Positions 20,776 through 31,689 of a stretch of 64,000 bases of DNA are shown piece after piece. Position numbers and translations under genes: made by a program. The notes under the pieces are model-generated. The model saw only the letters and a list, made by a program, of their open reading frames with translations. It was not told where the DNA came from and searched no databases. Source of the stretch: Ascaphus truei (Eukaryota; Chordata; Amphibia; Anura; Ascaphidae); the NCBI GenBank assembly GCA_036426205.1, contig CM071570.1, positions 1,680,429 through 1,744,428 of the forward strand, given 5' to 3'. Each line of letters begins with the position of its first letter. Positions within the stretch are counted from its first letter, which is position 1.

Positions 20776-22654
20776 ATATGATTTTAGCCAAGAGGATCAG
20801 ACTCTATTGGAGGAGAGAAAGTGAGTCAGGCGGTTGTATACAAGTCGCTCAAGTAGCTTGGAGGCAAAGGGGAGAAGAAAGATAGGGCGGTAGTTAGAAG
20901 GGGAGGATGATTCCAGTGAGGGTTTCTTTGGAATGAGAATGATGAGTGTATGTTTGAAAGAAAATGGGAATACACCAGAGGCAAGACTGAGGTTTATAAG
21001 GCGAGTTTGGGTGGGGCGTAGTTTGCCAGAGGGTACAGAGGATATGTGAGGGAATAGGATCAAGGTGGTAGGATGTAAGGTGAGATGAGAGGAGCATGGA
21101 GGTAGCAGGTGAAAGGTGTGTGCCACGATGTGGCTTTGATTGTCAGGGGTGACGTGTGGTGGCGGGAGCAGTCTTCTCTAAGGGGGATGAGAGTATGCTG
21201 TTGTGTATAGAGGTTGCTAGGTTGGGACAGGAAAGGGCAGAGATGAGTAGAAATGTTGAAAAATTGAAGGAGGGGTTTGTAGGTGTGTAGGTGTTGTGGA
21301 AGGTGCATAGGTTAGAGTGAAGTTAAAGGTTAGGAGATGATCAGAGAGAGTAAAGGGCGTGTTAGTGCTGTTAGAGACAGAGCAGAAGCGGGAGAAAACC
21401 AGGTCAAGGGAGTGGCCATTGCATTGCAGTGAGTAAGTGTGGTGGTGGTCGACTGGGAGAGACCATAGGAGGAGGTTAGAGAGATAAGATAGGCAGCTGA
21501 GGTGGCATTGGGATTGTCAAGATGTATGTTACATTCTCCAGGTCTGACAGTAGGTGTGTGTGAGAAGAGAGGGAGCCAGGATGCAAAGTTGTAAAAATAT
21601 TGGGATGTAGGTCCAGGAGCACGATAGATAACAGCGACACTGAGAGAAATGGGGGAAAAAAGACGGACAGTGTGGACTTCGAAGGATGAGTGGGAGGGAA
21701 ATGGGGTTATGACATGAAATGTGCAGCATGGGGAAAGTAGTATGCCAACTCCTCCGCCCTGTATATTCCCTGGTCTGGAATGTGGCTGAGGTAGAGTCCA
21801 CCTCAGGAGAGGCGATATCTGAGGGAGTGAGCCAGGTTTCTGTAATGGCTAGTAGGTTGAGAGTTGGAAATGAACAGGTCATGTATTGCAGTGAGTTTGT
21901 TGCAGACAGATTGTGCGTTTCATAGGGCACAGGAGAAGGGTAGGGCATGGAAAGGTGTAATGGGGATGAGGTTGGGAGTGATCAGCAGTGCGTGGTGTGA
22001 TGGAGACAGTGGGGTGAGGATTGGTATGTGGATAGGTCCAGGATTGGGACATATGTTGCCACAGGGTAGGAGTAGTGACAGAGGTGAGGAAGAGGGTAGA
22101 ATAGTTAGTGTTTGGGGTAATGGGGTGCGATGTGAGACTCAGGAGTTGATAGCTGCAGGGTGAGGGAGGTGATGGTAGAGAATGGGTTTGGAGGCAAAGT
22201 GTAGGTGAGAGCAGAGTAATGGAAGTTCCGAGCTGAGCGGTGGCTGAAGTCACTGCTTGATATGAGGCTGCAGTGTATTCAGTTTGCCGGTGCATTGCAC
22301 AAACAGCATGCGGTGTGTGTGCCTTTCGGCTGCTGCCAGAGGCTTGCTGCTTTAAACGGTGTCGGCGTGTGTTGAAATGCTTTGCTGAGGCACTTTGAGG
22401 ATGGGGTTGTCATGGGAGTATGATGTGATGAGGGAGCGGATGAGAAGGTTTGGGGGGGAGACTGCAGTATGTGAGTGGGGGAGGGTAGATGGTGCAGGCC
22501 TACAAATGTAGAACATGAATGTAGTAGTGAGCTCACCAAAAGCTGTCCAGTAATATCCTCGCACACAAAGTTCCTGAAAGATCTAGTCAGACTACTGTCC
22601 ACCTCTTGTCTAACGCCTGTATAACTTTCAGTCCCTTTTATAAATGGGCCCACT

Positions 22655-23555
22655 TGAAATGCAATGCTAACCCCATAGCAATGCTTCCCTGTGCTATCTG
22701 CATACTTGAACAGTCATGACAGCAGAATATCCTTACTTCCGGGTTGGTTCCCCGGATGTTCGCCTGCAAGGAGGACGCGTTCTCTGCTTTCTCCTGGAGG
22801 GTTCCTTTTCTGCCAGATTACTTCTACAGAAATTTTCCACGGTTTTGGAGATGCCTTAAAAATTGAAGGCTATGTGAGTACCTCTCTAACCACTAGCCCC
22901 CAAGAATGTCATTATTTAAGAATTGATTGTACTATATTCTGTATATTTTCTTGTATTTTCTGTTCACTACATTGCACTCCCCTGACTTGGACGACGAAAG
23001 ACTATGGGAGGAATTGGTGGAACAATTCTTCTAAGGGTTTGAGTAGCAATTACTTTAGTATCCATTTATTTATTGTGAATTACTTTTGTCGCACACTTTG
23101 TAACATTGCGCATTGTATATTGCCACTGTAAATAGTCACACTTGATATTTGGGATTATCCCTTCACAGTATATCCACGTTTTTATTTTATGCACGGTTTA
23201 AATACCACATTGTTTCTTTGTGGCTTATTTGTAGGTGTTTTGAGCATGTATTGCCTCTATTTGCAATTTGTGTGAGCTGGGTAGAGCCATTTGTAACATT
23301 TCCTTGCCTCTAAGGTACACATTCTGCAAACTTATACACTCATCCTTGGAGGCAGGAACATCCCTTTTTAAAATGTAGGCTGAAATGTTACATACATGTA
23401 TTTCCACAGAAGCGCAGCTAAACCAAATTAAACCAAACGCATTTTAAAATAAAACGGATATACCTTCTTCTTCTTCTTCTTCTTCTTCTTCTTCGTGTGA
23501 TAGTGCCGATTCAAGTCAATGTTAGTTTCCATGCAGGAGTGCCTGATCGCCATTA
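22655..23555. other. No gene seen; (TTC)n microsatellite
   Basis: AT-rich sequence with no recognisable exon. A pure TTC/CTT run lies at about 23464-23494. The part near 22740-22860 contains a plausible but unsupported splice donor (ggctatgtgagt). Confidence 0.4.
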
Positions 23556-23559
23556 TTAC

Positions 23560-23867
23560 AGTATAATTAATTATGACTGCCCCACACCTCTGAAATGCCC
23601 TCCCCCCTCAATATCAGACTAGCACCCTCTCTATCCATCTTTAAGACCCACCTTAAGACACACTTGCTTAAAGAAGCATATGTGTAGCTCCGTGGCTGAT
23701 CATTTAGATCTCATACATAAAGCTTGGCCCCCTGCAGACGTTTTTACCAGAACGCCCTCCTACTGTCTCTGTACGTTCTTCCTACCTACCAATTAGATTG
23801 TAAGCTCTTCGGGGCAGGAACTCCTTTTCCTAAATGCTACTTTTATGTCTAAAGCGCTTATTTCCAT
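23560..23867 (+). mobile_element. L2-type LINE 3' end, left part
   Basis: A decayed C-terminal coding stretch (ctttaagacccaccttaag, acacttgcttaaagaagc) and the 3' UTR signature attgtaagctcttcggggca are typical of L2-clade LINE tails. It stops at 23867 and resumes at 25657 after an inserted LTR-like element. Confidence 0.75.
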
Positions 23868-25656
23868 TGTCACGGGAGACCAGTGCTCTTAACACCTTTA
23901 ATACCCGGATCCTTTGAGCAAAGCTAGAGATAAAATAAATTGTGATTTATTTACAGAATGAACATACAGAGCTTGATTTACGAAATAACACTTACTGGGA
24001 TGGGACAAAACTAAATAAAATGTTCCCGGAACAAACTTCACAGAAATAAGTCTCTTGGCACCAATTCCCAGGAGCGGTGTTTGTGCGCAAACAGAGCCGC
24101 GAAACAGTCTTTGGCTAGTGGCGCTGCTCACAACCACTCTTTCTCCACCAAAGATAATCTTTTCGTTTTCCCGCTGCAGGATTCGTCTTGGATTCCTGAG
24201 TTCTTACGAACTCTTGATGCAGGGTCCAAGTCTTGGTTCCGATGTTATAATCTTTGTCCTGCACGATGAATCTTTCTAGCGCATGATGAATCTAACTCCC
24301 GATTGGCTGCTCAGACTTTTAAAAGCACCAAAGTCATATCTCTATACTTCATGGAACCGGGCAAAAGGGCTTCAAGGTATGCCAAGGGCATGCTCGAACT
24401 TCGCACCTGTCCCGCTTAGCATACCTAACCAAGCCCACTTCCCCAGCGACATCTTGTCTACCTTCCCCCGGACATCTGGACATATGCCAGGGGAACACTG
24501 TTTACATCTCCCACTTAACACTTTAACATTCGGGTCCTTTGTTAACTCCGGACCTGGTCAGACATTCTGGGACCATCCCCGCAGGGTGCCTTAGAAGTCC
24601 GGGGTTAAGTTATGCATGACTCACTTGAAGGGATATCCTACCATATACCTTTTGATCATGGTACTTGTTATTCAAGGGTTTCCGCTGCTCCGCCCAACCC
24701 AATGTAAATTCCTTGGCTCTTATAATTTTAATACACCTAAAAGAGGGGGACTTTTATTCATGACTTTTCATGAAAGTTTATAAAACATAAACTATAACCA
24801 TTCTAACGATGAACCCCCAGCTGCACGCACAGCAAAAATCAAAGCGCTAGGACATTCCTAGCCAAAGTTATCTCACTGCTTATACACTATGCAGCAAGCT
24901 GCCGTGTTTTAAAAACATTTTTATTTTCTGCGTTGGCAGCGAAACACTGTTGCAAGGCACACACATGATACATAACGGATACATAACTGATACATTACTT
25001 GTTACAACACTTATACAGTTTCACTCTGAGTATTAATGTGGTCCCCTTATACCTAGCGGGACACACACAGACAATTATAATACATTTACAGCACTGCAGC
25101 CAATACCGGGCTGCAGAGCTGACACTCTACATGTTGACTTAAAAACCCCTATAACTCCCTTCACCTTATATCTGGTGAGAGAGGTACGGAACCCCTCACT
25201 GGGTTCTGGGATTTGGGCATACCCCGGGACCTGTAATGTAACCCAGTTCCCTGCCCAGTCTTACTTCCCGGGTTTGTGCTGAAGTAGGGAGATTTGGCGG
25301 TAAACTGCTTTCTAGGAAGGAGGATTTTATCCGGTGGTCTGTGTTCCTCATGTCCTCAGAAGTATGGGGACATCCCTGAGTGCATGTTTCGGGATAACCC
25401 GCAGCATTGGCCCCCTTCTACCCAAACACACCCTGACATTTTACCGTAAAACCATCCGTGAAACTCACGCCTTGCGCATCTCCGCTGGTCAGCACTCATT
25501 GAATAGTAGAAACCCAAACACATCTTTATCACACATGCCGTTAGATGCCACAATTGGGTTGAAGAGCTGACACTCCCAATTCCCCAATATGGCTCAGGGG
25601 CACCCAGCTGGGCCAAATACCTTTTATTAAGGCCTGGGTACCCCTTCACCGTCACA
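23868..25656. mobile_element. LTR-like element (TGTCACGG...GTCACA), copy 1, nested in L2
   Basis: The element starts TGTCACGGGAGACC and ends CACCGTCACA, with TG...CA ends. It is flanked by near-identical 5-base sites (tccat 23863-23867; cccat 25657-25661). Its internal sequence matches copy 2 at 35153-37369 (for example acaaagggcttg-type and acccaaacacaccctgacat blocks). Length is 1.79 kb with no coding frame. TG/CA ends with a 5-bp duplication fit a solo LTR; the retroelement class is unknown. Confidence 0.7.
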
Positions 25657-25765
25657 CCCATGATCTGTTATTTGTATTATTTGTTATTTATATGATTGTC
25701 ATGTGTATTACTGCTGTGAAGTGCTATGTACATTAATGGTAAAGACATACATACAATTAATAACC
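25657..25765 (+). mobile_element. L2-type LINE 3' end, right part
   Basis: The tail attactgctgtgaagtgcta followed by tgtacattaatgg and acatacatacaatt continues the LINE interrupted at 23867. Confidence 0.75.
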
Positions 25766-26430
25766 CACAAAATGTCATCTATGGAGATAAATTTCATTGA
25801 GATGCATTAAAACTGCCGTTCCAGAGGAAGCAATGAAATGTTAATAATCTCCGTGCATTTCCGCCTGTGATGAATGACCTCGCAAACCCACAGTGACCGC
25901 CCCCTGATAAAAAATAATAATATAAGGATAGAGACATTTTCTTTTGAATATTTGCAGTGGGGTGCAATAACCTATTTGTAATATTCGGTTTATATATTAT
26001 AAAAAGTGTCATCTGCCTTTAAGGCAAAATCTAAGAGGACTTTGAATTTTAGCAGGGCCCCTTGAAAGCAAAATGCATGTCTGGCGAGTATTGTCACCCT
26101 CTGAAGCTCTCTGATAGTTAAGACTGGCCATAGATCTGAAAGCGATTAAAGAATAGATCTACTTATTAAAGTCTTGGCTCCCTGCGAGGGAAGACGTTTT
26201 TTGCATTGGAGCAAACCTGGAAAAACGTGCCTGTCACTACACAGAATGAGTGTAATCTCACATCACAAGGTCACATTAAGGACTTGACATTTCAAAACGA
26301 CTTCACGTTTGCTACTTTCTGCACCTCATTCGCTGATTCTTACTCCGGTAAAAGGAAAGACGCTACATGTGATGGGTAATGCTATGTGCCCAGGCTGGGA
26401 CAAGTTATCCTTGTTTAGGAAAGTTGATCA
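25766..26430. other. No gene seen
   Basis: Mixed sequence without exons or recognised repeats. Confidence 0.4.
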
Positions 26431-26432
26431 GG

Positions 26433-26482
26433 GTGTGTGGACGTGTGTGGACGTGTGTGGACGTGTGTGGACGTGTGTGGAC
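26433..26482. repeat. 10-bp tandem repeat (gtgtgtggac)x5
   Basis: Five near-perfect copies of gtgtgtggac, followed at 26512-26542 by a (TA)n run. Confidence 0.9.
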
Positions 26483-26506
26483 TCGGAGACCCTCAACAGT
26501 TGTCCT

Positions 26507-26549
<43 letters not shown>

Positions 26550-27794
26550 GTATATATACACACATGATGAACCTATATACAAACAAATGTACAAGGGTTA
26601 TCAAAACCATACTGTCCTACAAATAACACTTCTCCATACAGACACACTACATTACAATGAATTTCCTTTAACAATCCTAACTGATCTTACAATCTAAATC
26701 ATCAAATGACAAATAAAAACCTCACCTTTCAATCCATACATTGCATTTACATTGTATAAATGATGCATAAAAATCTATGCATCATATACATTCTGCAAAT
26801 GAATGTTAACAATATCATTGCAAACTAAATACAAACACTTCCAAACAAGTCAACTATTTTAACCAATCAAGTAAACAGAAATCAATTAGCAATCATTATT
26901 TACATCCCTAAACAATTGACAGTCCATCCCGAACAATGAAACAATTAACTAATTCACGCCTCGAGCAGAACAATTCAGCATGTGAAAAAATATACAAACT
27001 TTAAAACCAAGGCTAGCCCTGACCTCCCTCAAACACACAATACAATATCAACAATTACATCTATCTAATTTTAAAATACTTTAAACTCACAATAAAGCAT
27101 AGCTGCATAGTCAAATTAATTTAAAACACATCAAATCAAGCTTTTAAAACATCATCATTTCTTACTCTGTATGTATATATCTCTCTAGACATATATACAT
27201 ACATACATACAGTGTCAAGAAATGATATACCACAAAAAAAAAATACACATGTTAAAAAAGCTTTTAAAAAAATGAACAAGTTAAATAAAATACATTTCTT
27301 TAGTTCACTTACCATTACTTGCCCCCACCGACTCCCGTTGCGCAGCTTGCTCACGAACCAGTCCACGAACAGGAACCCATAAAATAAAAAACCATAAAAT
27401 AATAAACATTAAACTAAAAATCCAAATCAATCCACGGGTCTTCTACTTGTAATCCATCTTTATCTTCATCTGTATTCTTTCTTCTATCTTCTTCCGGACA
27501 GGGCGGGGTCTTCTTTCCATCTTCGGCCACACCCTGGCCTTCTTTCTTGTCCGGAGGTCCTTCCTCCGCGGCGTCTGGCTTCAAAATGAGACGACATAGG
27601 CTTTTAAAGGCCTATGACGTCACATTTTTCGTCATGGTTCCCACGGTCCTGATTGGGCCGTGAAAACCATGTGTTTTGGCCGATAAAAATAAAAATTATG
27701 ACGTCACTTAAAGGCAATGAAAGCACAGCCAATCAGAATGGCTTTGCTTCAATTGCCTTTAAGATGACATCATGAAAAGACACATGGCCGCCCT

Positions 27795-28022
27795 CACATG
27801 GTATGGTAGCCAATCAGAGCGTGGGAACTCCATCCCTACTCTGATTGGCTCTAGTATATATCATGTGACAGAGGATTGGGGGGGGAAATGATGTGACGTA
27901 CTACAGCCAATCAGAGTAGGGATGGAGTTCCCATGCTCTGATTGGCTCTAGTAACATGTGACAAGCTTTCAATGACTTCACATCCTTTTCCCCCCCAAGC
28001 CTCTGTCACATGGTATACTAGA
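27795..28022. repeat. Inner inverted repeats of the foldback element
   Basis: agagcgtgggaactccatcc and its inverse ggatggagttcccatgctct, both flanked by CCAAT-type agccaatcagag / ctctgattggct, form palindromes with arms of about 40 bases. A third inverted pair joins catgtgacagagg to cctctgtcacatg. Confidence 0.8.
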
Positions 28023-28499
28023 GCCACCGGGGACTCTCGTGGGGCTGCGTTATGAACACTGTTTGTAAAATAATAAATCATGTATTTATGGGGGGGCACA
28101 GGGGGTTGGTAATGTGTTTAATAAATAGAATGATGTTTATTGTGGGTCACTGTTGTTTTTATTGTGGGTACTGGGGGTGAGGGGGGGGGGTTTCCCAACG
28201 GTATGTGGGTAGGCCTCCCTTGTGGGTACTGCTGAGGGAGGTTAGGCCTCACGGAGGGGTGGTTAGTGTGGGAGGGTATGTAGGCATCCCGAGTGGTGGG
28301 TGAGGGTGGGTTAACCCCTTAATGACTGTAGCGGTTAATAACCGCTATGGTGATTAAGGGGTTAGGGGACATTACTTTGGATGTTTTAATTTTTGTGTCT
28401 GTTTTGCAGAAGCGGAGGGGCCATGGCCAGGATGGGGGGGTAACGGTATGTGGGTAGGGGGTGAGGGTGGTTAGACCTCACAGTATGCACATCGGGCCC

Positions 28500-28793
28500 T
28501 CCCCTCCCCACATTCACATACACTGCACTCACAGCAATAGAGGCAGGGAGATTTAACAGAAACATTAGGGGGAGGGGGCTTTATACAGATCACAGTCAAG
28601 GAGGTGGGGTTATAACCCACCCCCCCTCCCCACATTTACATAAACTGCACTCACAGCAACACAGGCAGAGAGATTTAACAGAAACATTAGGGGGGAGGGG
28701 GCTTTAAACAAATTACACTGAAGGCAGAGAGATTTAACAGAAACATTAGGGGGGAGGGGGCTTTACACAGATTACACTCAAGGCAGGGAGATA
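28500..28793. repeat. Short tandem repeats in foldback interior
   Basis: Three units share gagatttaacagaaacatta followed by gggggagggggcttta; two of them are 58 bases apart (about 28670 and 28728). Confidence 0.8.
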
Positions 28794-29486
28794 CAGGGGA
28801 TGTACTGTACTGTATGTTGTTTATTGCAATGCTTCAATGTGTGTATAATGTATAATGTTTTTTACAATTAGATAGATGTAATCCTTGGTATTGTAAGGGT
28901 TAGCTTTGGTTTTAAATTGTGTTTTCTGGTTGGTACTTACAGTATATATTGATTTTTGTTTACTTGATTGGTTAAAATAGTTGACTTGTTTGGAGTTATG
29001 TGTATTTTGCTTGCCATGATATTGTTCACATTCATTTGCAGAATGTATATGGTGCATAGATTTTATGCATCATTTATACAATGTAAATGCAATGTATGGA
29101 TTGGAATGTGAGGTTTTTCTTTGTCATTTGATGATTTAGATTGTAAGATCAGTTAGGATTATTAAAGGAAATTCATTGTAATGTAGTGTGTCTGTATGGA
29201 GAAGTGTTATTTGTAGGACAGTATGGTTTTGATAACCCTTGTACATTTATTTGTATATTGGTTCATCATGTGTGTATATTTCCCAGAATCCCTTGCTGCA
29301 GTGGAAGTGCTGTATGCTGGGTGATAATGGGGAAAGGCGGGGTTGCAGACCTGCTAAGACATGCAGAAGAGCATACAGTTATATTTGCATATTTGCTTTC
29401 CTGTGGAGGGTTTTTGTCACTTTTTTTACTCACCATAACTTAACTCAGTATTATGGTTTAGCCTATCCCATAGCCTCTCTTGCATT

Positions 29487-29558
29487 CCCAGTAAAATCAA
29501 CCCCACACTGATGAGACCCATCAAGGTCGAAACGGCTGTCTGTGGGTGGTTTTCTGGG
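29487..29558 (+). ncRNA. Hammerhead ribozyme, unit 1
   Basis: All core parts are present in order. Stem I is CCCACA (29502-29507) with TGTGGG (29541-29546), extended by AAAA/TTTT and an outer CCCAG (29487-29491) with CTGGG (29554-29558). Then comes CTGATGAG (29508-29515), stem II ACC/GGT with loop catcaa, CGAAA, and a two-pair helix III (AC-ggct-GT) ending in the cleavage triplet GTC at 29540. Every conserved core base (CUGAUGA, GAAA, NUH) is intact, so self-cleavage after 29540 is expected from known hammerhead rules. The short helix III may favour activity in the dimeric form. Confidence 0.9.
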
Positions 29559-29891
29559 TATGCACCTTAACCCTGGCTGTGCTCAAAGCTGTGACCATGC
29601 AGCAAGCTTAAGCCTATAGGGAACCATGTTAAAAAATGGTTATTGAGGCAACAAGTGACACTGTGTGCTCATTTGCATGTCATTTCCCAGAATCCCTTGC
29701 TGCAGTGGAAGTGCTGTATGCTGGGTGATAATGGGGAAAGGCGGGGTTGCAGACCTGCCTAGGACATGCAGATGAGCATACAGTTATATTTGCATATTTG
29801 CTTTCCTGTGGAGGGTTTTTGTCACTTTTTTTACTCACCATAACTGAACTCAGTATTATGGTTTAGCCTATCCCATAGCCTCTCTTGCATT

Positions 29892-29963
29892 CCCAGTAAA
29901 ATCAACCCCACACTGATGAGACCCATCAAGGTCGAAACGGCTGTCTGTGGGTGGTTTTCTGGG
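29892..29963 (+). ncRNA. Hammerhead ribozyme, unit 2
   Basis: The core and all stems are identical to unit 1; the cleavage site follows GTC at 29945. The distance between the two predicted cuts is 405 bases, which would be the monomer length. Two intact ribozymes in a row mean a transcript through both could release one exact monomer. Confidence 0.9.
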
Positions 29964-30254
29964 TATACACCTTAACCATGGCTGTGCTCAAAGCTGTGAC
30001 CATGCAGCAAGCTTAAGCCTATAGGGAACCATATTAAAAATGGTTATTGAGGCAAAAAGTGACACTGTGTGCTCATTTGCATGTCATTTCCCAGAATCCC
30101 TTGCTGCAGTGGAAGTGCTGTATGCTGGGTGATAATGGGGAAAGGCGGGGTTGCAGACCTGCCTAAGACATGCAGATGAGCATACAGCTATATTTGCATA
30201 TTTGCTTTCCTGTGGAGGGTTTTTGTCACTTTTTTTACTCACCATAACTTAACC

Positions 30255-30330
30255 CATATATATATATATATATATATATACTAAGTGGAAGTAGCGGATG
30301 CATTTCCGTTTTTTCCTTTGTATTTCTCAG
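30255..30330 (+). other. (TA)n run, branch point and splice acceptor before first coding exon
   Basis: After the (TA)n run there is a branch-point match TACTAAG (about 30280-30286), a T-rich tract (ttccgttttttcctttg) and CAG ending at 30330. Confidence 0.8.
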
Positions 30331-30349
30331 CTCTCCTGTACCTCCGAGA

Positions 30350-30376
30350 ATGAAAGGTCTCCTTGTGCGCGCTTAG
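30350..30376 (+). CDS. Upstream ORF in the agbl5 leader (8 codons)
   Basis: An ATG at 30350 opens an 8-codon frame (MKGLLVRA) that ends with TAG at 30374-30376, two bases before the agbl5 ATG at 30379. Its start context (gagaATGa) has a purine at -3. A ribosome that translates it would have to reinitiate almost in place to make CCP5, so it could hold down translation. This is inference from position. Confidence 0.6.
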   Translation: MKGLLVRA

Positions 30377-30378
30377 CG

Positions 30379-30611
30379 ATGGAGATCCGCTGCGGAGGAT
30401 TGCTGTTCAGCTCCAAGTTTGACTCCGGGAACCTGGCACGGGTGGAGAAGGTGGACAGACTAGAGGGAGAGGGGGATGTACCCAGTGGCAACGGAGGAAG
30501 CAATGTGGGAGCAGGCACATTGTTCGGTAACACACCGCCCACTCCAGACTATGAGTTCAACGTGTGGACCAAACCTGACTGTGCCGAGACGGAGTATGAG
30601 AACGGGAACAG
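30379..30611 (+). CDS. agbl5: agbl5 coding exon 1 (start codon)
   Basis: Starts at ATG 30379 with [18 protein letters not shown], matching the conserved CCP5 N-terminus, and runs to [12 protein letters not shown]. The start is fixed by homology and by the upstream TAG in frame context. The exon itself begins at acceptor 30330/30331, leaving a 48-base 5' UTR here. It ends AG|GTAGCA, splitting the Arg78 codon. A Gly/Asn/Ser-rich loop (residues about 31-50) is the variable part. Confidence 0.95.
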
Positions 30612-31261
30612 GTAGCACGAAGTGTTTCAGTGTATACCATTGTTCTCCACACCAGTATTAATCAGGCAGAGGCTATGGCCATATCACTAGGGACGTTGCT
30701 GGCTTATCTTCGTGGTATGGTTTTGTCACCAAAGAGCATCATCACTGGGCATTACCATGTCATTTTTTGGGAAGGGGTACACAATCCTAAGTGGGTGGCC
30801 TCTGTTCATGGATGTGTCCTAAAGCTGTGACGTCAGGACACCTGTCTGAGGCCAGGTGTTGTATGATAACCGACGGCTGTCCCACCTTGTGGGAACTGGA
30901 GTACCCTCTATAGCCCATCTCCATAATACTGTACGTCCACCTTAGATAATGTTCATTTTTCTTGTTATGAGACTTTTGAAAACTGCTGTAGATCCTTTTT
31001 TCCTTCTGACATTGTGTTTACACTAAATACGTTTCTATCGTCAGACAAAGCGGAATAACAATAATTACCTATACGATGAGAATAACATGGGGCACAGAAA
31101 ATAAAAACACATTCATTTTTACACATGACGAAAACCCGTGAACACTTTTAAGGGTGATTAAATCTTTCTATGGCAGCCAATGACATTGATGCATGTTTTT
31201 GCCCCCCTGTGTGGGACTGTCCCTTTTTTGAAGGTGTTTCATTGTCTCTGTTGCTGTGCAG

Positions 31262-31433
31262 GTCCTGGTTTTATTTCAGTGTGCGGGGTGGAGCCCCAGG
31301 GAAACTTCTCAAAATCAACGTCATGAACATGAACAAGCAGAGCAAGCTCTACTCTCAAGGCATGGCGCCCTTCGTCCGCACCGTCCCCCTCCGCTCCCGC
31401 TGGGAGCGTGTCCGGGAGAGGCCCACGTGTGAG
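31262..31433 (+). CDS. agbl5: agbl5 coding exon 2
   Basis: Encodes [14 protein letters not shown] through [19 protein letters not shown] to [12 protein letters not shown], the beta-rich CCP N-terminal domain. Acceptor tgctgtgcag, donor GAG|GTACTG, phase 2 in and 0 out. Confidence 0.95.
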
Positions 31434-31689
31434 GTACTGGGGGACTCTAACCCTTCTGGCAGTACGTGTTGGCCCCTGCAGGGGCTTACAACTGGTGCGA
31501 TTGTGGGAGATTAATGGGAAGGAAGCCTGACTACTGTCACTGCCAGCAAGGTGCGAGACAAACGCTGGGTAATCCCTTAAAGTACACTTAAAGCAGCAAA
31601 ACATGTGAAATCTTATGTTTGTTTTTTTTTAATAAATCAGTTCTGTAGTCTTAGATAATATTTAGTACCTTTTTTTATTATTATTATTT

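Larger units (their letters stand above)
19680..22650 (-). pseudogene. Decayed L2-type LINE ORF2 (endonuclease and RT)
   Basis: Minus-strand reading gives the expected order. An apurinic endonuclease motif LLAITETWLTPSD lies near 21850. The RT entry region, with SPSNYRPIFLLPF and KLLERLVYNRL, lies at 20797-21126. The RT catalytic box is LYADNIQ near 20200, where the usual Asp of YADD is Asn, preceded by GPLLFSLY. Then QLNTSKTKLI lies near 20090, the motif following the catalytic box in L2/CR1 clade RTs. Frameshifts and stops break the frame, a ~460-bp insertion lies at 20300-20775, and a minisatellite has expanded in the 3' part. The upstream Ser/Thr/Pro-rich frames (21879-22653) may be the ORF2 N-terminus. 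Confidence 0.82.
26554..29279. mobile_element. Foldback DNA element with ~0.5-kb inverted ends
   Basis: The left arm (26554 to about 27110) and the right arm (about 28815 to 29279) are reverse complements of each other with scattered differences. The outer tips are atatacacacatgatgaacc and its inverse. Shared inner blocks include gaccttgtacattt-type sequence, atgatgcataaa, aatcaagtaaac and ttacatctatctaatt. The interior holds CpG-rich sequence, an inner palindrome and short tandem repeats. A minus-strand frame near 27136-27366 is not recognised. No target-site duplication is readable because the left end lies in (TA)n and the right end abuts the hammerhead repeat. Confidence 0.78.
29280..30254 (+). 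repeat. Tandem ~405-bp repeat carrying hammerhead ribozymes (2.4 units)
   Basis: Three consecutive copies start at about 29279, 29683 and 30088 with tttcccagaatcccttgctg, so the period is 404-405 bases. Units 1 and 2 are complete and nearly identical; unit 3 stops at about 30254 in a (TA)n run, before its ribozyme. Each complete unit holds a hammerhead about 210 bases in. Multimeric units with one ribozyme each match the architecture of retrozymes and amphibian ribozyme satellites, whose transcripts self-cleave to unit length and can circularise. No open frame is conserved, so any mobility would depend on enzymes from another element. It lies in agbl5 orientation, 77 bases before the splice acceptor of the first coding exon. 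Confidence 0.85.

Noticed and set aside
30088..30300. A third hammerhead in repeat unit 3
   Set aside because: Unit 3 stops in (TA)n about 150 bases before the ribozyme; CTGATGAG is absent.
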